From positions 98,501 to 162,500 of the forward strand of contig NZ_JAVIZM010000001.1 of assembly GCF_031453555.1 (NCBI RefSeq): DNA of 64,000 bases, in the 5' to 3' direction. How positions within the stretch are numbered: the stretch's first letter is position 1; the number at the start of each line of letters is the position of its first letter. The position numbers and the translations under genes were made by a program. Positions 58,437-64,000 of this stretch are shown here, one piece after another. This DNA comes from Bacillus sp. SLBN-46 (lineage in GTDB: Bacteria > Bacillota > Bacilli > Bacillales > Cytobacillaceae). The notes below the pieces were generated by a model. That model was not told where the DNA came from. It saw nothing but the letters and a program-made list of their open reading frames with translations, and did not search any database.

Positions 58437-59591
58437 TTATCCCCCGATCTTTTCTTTTGCTGTGTTCCAAATACTGCTCATTTCGAGCTCCTTTAGAGCG
58501 TCCGCAGTCGTTTCTCGTAAAAGTGTAACATGTCCCATCTTCCGTTTCCATTTAGGCTCTTCTTTTCCGTACAGATGAACCTTCCAATCTTTTTGGGTAG
58601 GAATCTCTCTATACAAGGTTTCAAGGTGCTCTCCTAATAGATTGACCATAACGGCTGGTTTTAATAGCTCCGTGCTTCCTAAAGGCCAATTACAGATGGC
58701 ACGTATATGCTGCTCAAACTGTGAGGTCTCGCAAGCTTCTATCGAAAAATGCCCGGAATTATGCGGTCTTGGTGCTAGTTCATTGACGTAAATACTTCCA
58801 TCATTCGTTAAAAACATTTCTACTGCCAGTGTGCCAACTAATTCAAGAGAATCTGCTAATTCCTCCGCCTTTTGAACAGCAGCTGCTGCAACAGTCTCTG
58901 AAATCCTCGCTGGGACAATCGTTTGATGTAAAATATTATCGACATGAATATTTTCAGCTACAGGGAAAATGGCTGTTTTACCATTTTGCTTGCGTGTCAC
59001 AATGACAGATAGTTCTTTTTCAAATGGAATCCATTTCTCCAAAACACATGGACCTAGTTCACAGAGAGCCTTGCCCTCTAACACGTCTTCCGGATGGTGA
59101 ATGACAAGCTGACCCTTCCCATCATACCCGCCTCTTGCTGTTTTTAAGACCGCCGGATACCCAACTGCGTCTATATTTAACAATAAATCATTCAGGCTTT
59201 GTATCACCTCATAGGGGGCAACCTCGATTCCCGCCTGCTGAATCGCTCGTTTTTCCTTGATCCGATCCTGTGTAATTGTAAGTAGGGTTGGACCTTGCGG
59301 CACATAGGCATGCTCACATAACCAGCCTAACGTATCTGCATCTATATTTTCAAATTCGTATGTAATGACATCGCTCATCTCTGCTAACTTACTGATGGCC
59401 TCTCGGCTATTGTAGGCACCAATCACTTGCACATCCGCTACTTGGCCGCAGGGAGAGTCTGGTGTCGGCTCTAAAACGGCAATTCGAAAGCCCTGTGCCT
59501 TTGCTGCTAGGGCCATCATTCTTCCCAACTGACCTCCACCAATTATGCCAATGGTTGCTCCTGGTAAAATCACTTTAGACAAGCTGATCAC
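58437..59591 (-). CDS. purK: N5-carboxyaminoimidazole ribonucleotide synthetase
   Basis: PurK carboxylates AIR with ATP and bicarbonate to N5-CAIR, which PurE then rearranges. The 384-residue ATP-grasp protein starts with [22 protein letters not shown] near 10-31 and has [17 protein letters not shown] near 143-159 and [19 protein letters not shown] near 265-283. The frame can start at GTG 59591 or TTG 59582; neither has a strong ribosome site, because both lie inside the end of purE, so coupling with purE is likely. Confidence 0.95.
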   Translation of the reverse strand: MISLSKVILPGATIGIIGGGQLGRMMALAAKAQGFRIAVLEPTPDSPCGQVADVQVIGAYNSREAISKLAEMSDVITYEFENIDADTLGWLCEHAYVPQGPTLLTITQDRIKEKRAIQQAGIEVAPYEVIQSLNDLLLNIDAVGYPAVLKTARGGYDGKGQLVIHHPEDVLEGKALCELGPCVLEKWIPFEKELSVIVTRKQNGKTAIFPVAENIHVDNILHQTIVPARISETVAAAAVQKAEELADSLELVGTLAVEMFLTNDGSIYVNELAPRPHNSGHFSIEACETSQFEQHIRAICNWPLGSTELLKPAVMVNLLGEHLETLYREIPTQKDWKVHLYGKEEPKWKRKMGHVTLLRETTADALKELEMSSIWNTAKEKIGG

Positions 59592-60057
59592 TACTTTCTA
59601 AGACTTCTAGTTTAATAGCTTCTCTTCTCGCTTCTAATTGATTAGCAAGCTTCTGATCTTCTGTTGCTAAAATTTGCGCGGCCAAAAGACCTGCATTTAT
59701 GGCACCAGCTTTTCCAATGGCCACCGTTGCTACTGGCACACCGCCTGGCATTTGCACAATGGATAGCAGGGAATCTAATCCTTTTAAGGCTTGTGATTGA
59801 ATGGGAACACCGATAACCGGAAGAGTTGTCTTTGCCGCTACCATGCCTGGAAGATGTGCTGCACCACCTGCTCCCGCTATGATTACCTTTAGCCCTCTGT
59901 TTCTAGCTTCTTCAGCATAGGTAAACATCAAATCAGGCGTCCGGTGCGCTGAAATCACCTTTTTCTCATAGACAATTTCAAGCTGATCAAGAATGTCACA
60001 TGCATTCTTCATTGTTTCCCAGTCTGACTTGCTCCCCATGATGATGCCAACTTTCAT
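59575..60057 (-). CDS. purE: N5-carboxyaminoimidazole ribonucleotide mutase
   Basis: PurE moves the carboxyl group of N5-CAIR to give CAIR. The 160-residue protein begins [17 protein letters not shown] (phosphate-binding GSxSD) and has the [10 protein letters not shown] segment near 40-49 and the [18 protein letters not shown] segment near 60-77, all family hallmarks. It is the first gene of the operon, after a leader of about 275 nt with riboswitch and terminator. Confidence 0.97.
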   Translation of the reverse strand: MKVGIIMGSKSDWETMKNACDILDQLEIVYEKKVISAHRTPDLMFTYAEEARNRGLKVIIAGAGGAAHLPGMVAAKTTLPVIGVPIQSQALKGLDSLLSIVQMPGGVPVATVAIGKAGAINAGLLAAQILATEDQKLANQLEARREAIKLEVLESSDQLV

Positions 60058-60128
60058 TCCTACTCACCCTTTTCTCTTAACTTGCCACACAAATGAACTT
60101 CAAGGTAAAATACAAACAAATAGAAAAT

Positions 60129-60175
60129 ACCCGAAACAAATAGCCTCTCGATAAGAGAAAGCCATTTGCCCGGGC
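60129..60175 (-). terminator. Attenuator terminator in the purE leader
   Basis: On the minus strand CCCG...CAAAT..GC..TCTC pairs with GAGA..GC..ATTTG...CGGG, giving an interrupted stem of about 16 pairs, followed by TATTTTCTATTTG. It lies between the riboswitch and purE, so guanine binding would favour it. A further small hairpin AAGGGG-AAGT-CCCCTT lies at 60202-60217. Confidence 0.7.
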
Positions 60176-60238
60176 ATTAGAAAGAATTCATAAATAAACG
60201 TAAGGGGACTTCCCCTTATTGCCGAACATATAGACTTT

Positions 60239-60310
60239 CCCTCATAGTCCAATAATTTACGGTTATTGGGTAGAAACTTATGGGCCATATTCCCATGGAT
60301 ATATGAGGGT
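60239..60310 (-). ncRNA. Guanine riboswitch aptamer (purine riboswitch)
   Basis: On the minus strand the RNA has a P1 stem (CCCTCATA with TATGAGGG), P2 and P3 hairpins with the conserved ATATGG and ACCGTAAAT loop elements, the core AAGTTTCTACC and the J3/1 element GGACTATG. The specificity base in GACTATG is C (as in the xpt guanine aptamer), not U (adenine). It should therefore bind guanine or hypoxanthine and shut off the purine operon. Confidence 0.95.
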
Positions 60311-60339
60311 AAAGATTAATTGTTACATCTGATAGCTTT

Positions 60340-60369
60340 ATCTTACCAACCAACCCAATCGTATGTCAA
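60340..60369 (-). promoter_or_regulatory. Promoter of the purine operon
   Basis: On the minus strand TTGACA (60369-60364), an 18-nt spacer and TAAGAT (60345-60340) form a vegetative promoter, with transcription expected to start near 60333, just before the riboswitch. Confidence 0.75.
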
Positions 60370-60378
60370 CAATAATAT

Positions 60379-60412
60379 CGAACATTATTTTTAAATAATA
60401 CTATAATGTTCG
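60379..60412. promoter_or_regulatory. PurR operator (two facing PurBoxes)
   Basis: CGAACATTAT at 60379 and ATAATGTTCG ending at 60412 are perfect inverted copies with 14 bases between them, the central CGAAC pattern of Bacillus PurBoxes. They lie upstream of the -35 box, matching the PurR control site of the B. subtilis pur operon. PurR would bind in the absence of PRPP. Confidence 0.88.
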
Positions 60413-60416
60413 TGTT

Positions 60417-60611
60417 TTACTCCGATAACTGGGCTTCAAACACGATTTCACGGCCGACTGGTTCGTAAATAGTTTCGTTCCCCTTTTTCACTTCTCGAAA
60501 AATGGGTTTCTCTGTACGCCGGACAGGAACATAACCTTGCTGTTTTATTCTATTCAAGCAATCCTCAATACTTTCATTTTCCTGGACTTCAAATTTCTGC
60601 TTCTTACTCAT
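60417..60611 (-). CDS. yebG: NETI motif-containing protein YebG
   Basis: A 64-residue protein carrying the family motif ([18 protein letters not shown] near 41-58) that names the NETI proteins of bacilli. The first half ([33 protein letters not shown]) is also typical. Function unknown. The stop is only five bases from the PurBox, so yebE-yebG transcription ends at or runs into the pur promoter region. It overlaps yebE by four bases (ATGA). Confidence 0.93.
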   Translation of the reverse strand: MSKKQKFEVQENESIEDCLNRIKQQGYVPVRRTEKPIFREVKKGNETIYEPVGREIVFEAQLSE

Positions 60612-61150
60612 GAAAATAATTTCCCTCTTTTCACTGATTTGACCCAGAAACCACCATGGATGGATTTCGGTTCGTAGGTAATGATGAATGCCTTCGGATC
60701 CAAACTTTTTATCGCATCATATAGTTTTAATTCGAATTTTCTTGGGGTGAGTATTTGCATCGCCATCCGGTCGCCTTCAAGTCCATTTGCTTCCCAATTG
60801 GTGACGCCATACCCTTTTTCTCTTAGAATTTTAGGGAGGTCTTTATCATATTCCTTTGTTATTACATTAACAGTAATATAGCCGAGAGCCAGCTTTTCTT
60901 CAATCTTCATACCGACAATGACACCGATACCATATCCAACCGCGTAGGCTATAAGATTTTGAATTTCATTGAGATTATTTAATACAAGACCCAGTCCAAG
61001 CACATAAATAACCACTTCAATCGTACTAAGAAATGCTGCGAGATAGCGCTGTCCCTTTAAAGTTAGTATCATCCTTATGGTAAAAAAAGAAACATAGACA
61101 ATATTGATAAGCAGAATAATCACTACCATGATAAAACTGTTCTCTAACAC
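60608..61150 (-). CDS. yebE: UPF0316/DUF2179 membrane protein YebE
   Basis: A 180-residue protein with three membrane helices (about 6-27, 35-58, 63-82) and a C-terminal cytoplasmic DUF2179 (YitT-like) domain from about 95. The [33 protein letters not shown] segment is diagnostic for UPF0316. Start: GTG 61150, seven bases after AAGGAGG; an earlier in-frame start at 61183 would precede this site. It is coupled to yebG. Confidence 0.92.
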   Translation of the reverse strand: MLENSFIMVVIILLINIVYVSFFTIRMILTLKGQRYLAAFLSTIEVVIYVLGLGLVLNNLNEIQNLIAYAVGYGIGVIVGMKIEEKLALGYITVNVITKEYDKDLPKILREKGYGVTNWEANGLEGDRMAMQILTPRKFELKLYDAIKSLDPKAFIITYEPKSIHGGFWVKSVKRGKLFS

Positions 61151-61206
61151 AAGATGTCCTCCTTCGCGATTGCTTCCTACCACTTTAACATATAATTCCC
61201 TATGGG

Positions 61207-62100
61207 TCAGTCCTTAAGTGTTGTAAAAGGCCCAGAATTTTCAAGGGTTTTTGAAGTATGCAGGTCTTCTGCTTGCTTGAGAAGCATCGTGTCCTCAGCT
61301 AGTCGTATCTCGTAATTGTATAATGTTTGGGCAATTATTCTCCTAGTTTGTTTTGCGGCATCCCAGTAAAAAGTGTCATCCACCAATCCGGTAATCGTGT
61401 ATTCGATTCCTCTGAAGGAAGCATTTAAAGATGTCATCCCGTACACCTTAAATGGCTCAACGATACATTCTGTCGCGTCTAATTTCATGCATGGCTTGTT
61501 TACTTCATTGATTTTTTCACAAGCCAGTTCTAGAACCTCCCATACCTTATCAGGATTTTCCCGATAGCTGATGACGACTCTTTCGATGACACGCATTTGA
61601 TTAATATTATAATTATGTATTTGTTTGATTTCGCCGTTACTTATGGTTAATAGCTTGCCACTCCACTCCCGGAGTTTAATAAATCTTAGTCCTATCTCTT
61701 CCACTGTCCCATTGAAGGTATTGTTAATCGTAATGAAATCACCTTTATGCAGCTGCTTTTCATAAATTAAGAAAATCCCGGAAAGGATATCTCTAATCAG
61801 GCTTTGTGCGCCAAATCCGACGATCACTCCGACTACTCCAGCCCCTGCAAGAACTCTGCCAAAATTGCTGACGTATTGAGAGATGGCAAAAAAGATAAAG
61901 CTTAAAGTGGCCGTGTATTTTGTTAATGATCGAATCATACTCTCAATAGTTTGTTCTTTTCGTTCCTCAATAAAATGTGTCCGCTTAAAAAAATCATGGA
62001 CAAGTTTATTGATAATATAAACACAAATCCATGCAATCACAGCAGCCAAGATAATACTGGTTAATTTATATTTATGGAGCAAATCCAACCAATCCATCAT
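61207..62100 (-). CDS. MscS family mechanosensitive ion channel
   Basis: A 297-residue small-conductance channel that releases solutes on sudden osmotic downshift. It has three membrane helices (about 12-32, 58-80, 84-108), with the pore helix and its glycine/alanine pattern in [25 protein letters not shown] near 91-115, then a beta domain ([27 protein letters not shown]) and a vestibule domain. ATG 62100 (first of two ATGs) follows GAAGGTGA; the longer frame from 62148 adds a non-conserved leader. It is divergent from the propeller protein gene. Confidence 0.9.
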   Translation of the reverse strand: MMDWLDLLHKYKLTSIILAAVIAWICVYIINKLVHDFFKRTHFIEERKEQTIESMIRSLTKYTATLSFIFFAISQYVSNFGRVLAGAGVVGVIVGFGAQSLIRDILSGIFLIYEKQLHKGDFITINNTFNGTVEEIGLRFIKLREWSGKLLTISNGEIKQIHNYNINQMRVIERVVISYRENPDKVWEVLELACEKINEVNKPCMKLDATECIVEPFKVYGMTSLNASFRGIEYTITGLVDDTFYWDAAKQTRRIIAQTLYNYEIRLAEDTMLLKQAEDLHTSKTLENSGPFTTLKD

Positions 62101-62215
62101 TTCACCTTCTTCTTTTATCACACCCATAGTGTTTACAATTGAATGCAAAATAATTTTTAGAAACTAATGCACTCTAAATAATAGGTAGACACTTTCTATT
62201 GATTGAGGAGATCCT

Positions 62216-63451
62216 ATGATTAAGAAAACACTTATAATCGTACTTTTTTTAACAGCTTTTCATTCAAGTGTATTTGCGAGTGCCTCGGCTGCAGCACTTC
62301 AGGCGGCTTTTATTAGGGACAATGATTTGTGGGTTAAAGTAGGTATTAAGGAAGAGCGAATTACAAATGGAGACTTAATACGGTATCCAAAATGGTCGCA
62401 GGATGGCTATTGGATTGCTTATTTAAAGGGGGCAAAAGAGGCTGATGAAACATTCTTCAGTGGCGATTTGTGGCTTTATAATATTAGAATGAAAAAGCAC
62501 TTTAAAGTAAAAACCAATGTATCTAAAAATTTCGCTTGGTCACCACAAGGCAATCAACTCACTTTTCTTGTAAACGATGCTTTATTTCTCTTCAATCCGG
62601 ATCCTTCTAGTCTTTATCTGGCTACTCCTATTGCTACAAATGTAGAGAATGTTTCGTGGTTCCCTGATGGTAGAAGATTATTGATATCCTCAAGGAAAAA
62701 GGCTGAGCTTCATTCAGACATGATCCTTTCAGAAGTGGCTTTCGATAAGCTAAAGCCGAAGATTAAACCTATTTACACCATATCTATCGGGGAAGATGAG
62801 TACTATGTGAGTACGAGCGCCTTTAAATGGTCTGCGGACAAAAAGTGGATTAGCTTTTTATTAATCCCAACCGCTTCGTTATCTGCTGATAGTAATACTT
62901 TGTGTTTGTTTTCTTTGGATGGGCAGATTTTCAAGAAGGTTGATGAAATGTTAAATGATGAAAACTGGTTTAGATGGTCACCATGGAAAAATCAGCTCGG
63001 TTATATAGGTGGATCTGGTAGAGAGGCACAGAAAAATAAACAATTAAAGACAGTCTTCGTTCCGGGATTACGTAAAGAGATACTTACACCTAATGGTTAT
63101 GTGGATCGTGATTTTTTTTGGAAAAACAACCACACTCTCATTGTCTCACGCTCTAAGGAAAGTGAACTAGTGGACATTGCTAAGCGCCCATTACCAAGTT
63201 TAAATAAGGTTAGCGATTCACAGGTGACCCAGGTTACCCTTCCTTTAAAAAACGAAGGGGATTTTGCACCACAAATCGTTCATAATCAACTTGTTTGGGT
63301 AAGGACAAATAGGAAGACCGCTAAAATACTTGTTTCTCGAGCAGATAAAGTGAAGGAAAAGGTTTGGATTAATAATGTTACTGTCGCAAGCTGGTATTAT
63401 GAGAAGTGGCATTGGGACGAGGTTTTTGATTTATACGAGAGGTGGGACTAG
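62216..63451 (+). CDS. Secreted TolB-like beta-propeller protein
   Basis: A 411-residue protein with a signal peptide (about 1-24, ending VFAS-AS) and repeated propeller motifs: PKWSQDGYWIAYL near 58-70, FAWSPQGNQLTFL near 103-115, VSWFPDGRRLLIS near 141-153, FKWSADKKWISFL near 206-218 and FRWSPWKNQLGYI near 254-266. These WSxxG(x)xLxF blades are typical of TolB/WD40-like propellers that bind proteins or polymers outside the cell. Its partner is unknown. GAGGAG lies before the ATG. It ends just before a 21-bp repeat and the rRNA operon. Confidence 0.82.
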   Translation: MIKKTLIIVLFLTAFHSSVFASASAAALQAAFIRDNDLWVKVGIKEERITNGDLIRYPKWSQDGYWIAYLKGAKEADETFFSGDLWLYNIRMKKHFKVKTNVSKNFAWSPQGNQLTFLVNDALFLFNPDPSSLYLATPIATNVENVSWFPDGRRLLISSRKKAELHSDMILSEVAFDKLKPKIKPIYTISIGEDEYYVSTSAFKWSADKKWISFLLIPTASLSADSNTLCLFSLDGQIFKKVDEMLNDENWFRWSPWKNQLGYIGGSGREAQKNKQLKTVFVPGLRKEILTPNGYVDRDFFWKNNHTLIVSRSKESELVDIAKRPLPSLNKVSDSQVTQVTLPLKNEGDFAPQIVHNQLVWVRTNRKTAKILVSRADKVKEKVWINNVTVASWYYEKWHWDEVFDLYERWD

Positions 63452-63477
63452 ATTCGGTATTGAAGACAGTTTTATTC

Positions 63478-63590
63478 GTGATTTGTGCCGTTTTTGCATG
63501 GTTTTTGTGTCATTATTAGGTGGGTTTGTGCCATTTTCAAAGACTTTTGTGCCATTTTTGATGCGTTTTGTATTTTTACCCATATAATGG
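63478..63590. repeat. Degenerate tandem repeat of about 21 bp
   Basis: The segment contains about five imperfect units of 20-22 bp around TTTGTGCC(A/G)TTTT: near 63482, 63503 (TTTGTGTCATTA), 63525, 63546 and a last TTTTGTATTTTT near 63566. The period is near 21, so a 7-residue repeat appears in open frames on both strands, but no ribosome site supports translation. Confidence 0.7.
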
Positions 63591-63619
63591 TAGTTTTTTC
63601 TGTCAATTTAATAAAAATG

Positions 63620-63652
63620 AAAAAAGACAACCCACAAGGATTGTCTTTTTTC
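63620..63652 (-). terminator. Terminator of the rRNA operon
   Basis: AAAAAAGACAA (63620-63630) and TTGTCTTTTTT (63641-63651) pair perfectly around a ten-base loop. On the minus strand the stem ends in a T-run immediately after the 5S gene. Confidence 0.9.
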
Positions 63653-63656
63653 ATTT

Positions 63657-63773
<117 letters not shown>

Positions 63774-63854
63774 CTATTTTGTTTGAGAGATCGTTCTCTC
63801 AAAACTAGATAATGCAGAAGAAGTGTTTGTAAACTACGAGTTCGCTTTAAAACT

Positions 63855-64000
63855 TGGTTAAGTCCTCGAACGATTAGTATCAGTCAGCTCCACATGTTAC
63901 CACGCTTCCACCTCTGACCTATCAACCTGATCATCTTTCAGGGTTCTTACTAGCTTGACGCTATGGGAAATCTCATCTTGAGGGGGGCTTCATGCTTAGA
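63855..64000 (-). rRNA. rrl: 23S ribosomal RNA, 3' end (partial)
   Basis: The minus strand from the right edge reads the conserved 3' region of 23S rRNA, including AAGCCCCCCTCAAGATGAGA, TTTCCCATAGC and the final CTGATACTAATCGTTCGAGG followed by ACTTAACC. The gene continues beyond the window. About 80 bp of spacer separate it from the 5S gene, with no tRNA between. Confidence 0.97.

Overview
This window looks like a chromosomal segment of a low-GC Gram-positive bacterium of the family Bacillaceae (a Bacillus or close relative such as Neobacillus; the genus is inferred). The reasons are strong AGGAGG-type ribosome binding sites, frequent GTG/TTG starts, and gene order that, as I recall it, closely follows the Bacillus subtilis block purEKBCSQLFMNHD - yerA - yerB - yerC - pcrB - pcrA - ligA - yerH - opuE - gatCAB - dagK - yefA. 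No prophage, transposase, CRISPR array or tRNA was recognised.

Layout from left to right. 1-62 is the start of a gene leaving the left edge (likely PTS glucose-type EIIA). 326-7313 holds a Gfo/Idh/MocA oxidoreductase, a DUF1456 protein, rlmCD, a small anchored protein, the NAD salvage pair pncB/pncA, and dagK. 7492-10609 is a compact five-gene unit: ECF sigma factor, zinc-finger anti-sigma, a membrane protein built from three repeated units, a 30-residue peptide and a LiaF-like membrane protein. 10786-15760 carries a methyltransferase, plsY, a thioredoxin-like protein, a proline/Na+ symporter (opuE type), a DUF1697 protein and a VOC protein. 16003-19205 is gatCAB. 19424-22103 has a lysozyme-like protein, VanZ, OsmC, a FosB-like thiol transferase and yueI. 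22419-25349 is the glyoxylate shunt (aceA, aceB). 25563-30458 is a nitrite assimilation operon (nirB, nirD, nasF, sirC type) with CRP/FNR-like sites upstream. 30667-34387 is accessory: a hydrolase, an orphan basic protein, and a divergent set of two membrane proteins and a histidine-rich lipoprotein. 34435-45816 is rocA, camS/yerH, ligA, pcrA, pcrB, yerC, yerB and yerA. 46290-47040 is a 52-bp minisatellite. 47278-60057 is the complete purine operon, read right to left from a PurBox/promoter/guanine riboswitch/terminator leader at 60129-60412. 60417-63451 holds yebG, yebE, an MscS channel and a secreted beta-propeller protein. 63657-64000 is the 3' end of an rRNA operon (5S and partial 23S).

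The purine genes make IMP from PRPP, and purB also serves AMP synthesis. The nitrite operon couples a siroheme nitrite reductase with enzymes making its cofactor. aceA and aceB allow growth on C2 units. Two reading frames, purB and nasF, are broken by what looks like one extra base each. Several repeat families occur: two different families with 52-bp units, a GGGGACAGTCCCC palindrome, a 120-bp folded repeat and a 21-bp array. The most notable single-gene oddity is the ECF sigma gene, whose conserved N-terminus and Shine-Dalgarno sequence point to an ATT start codon.
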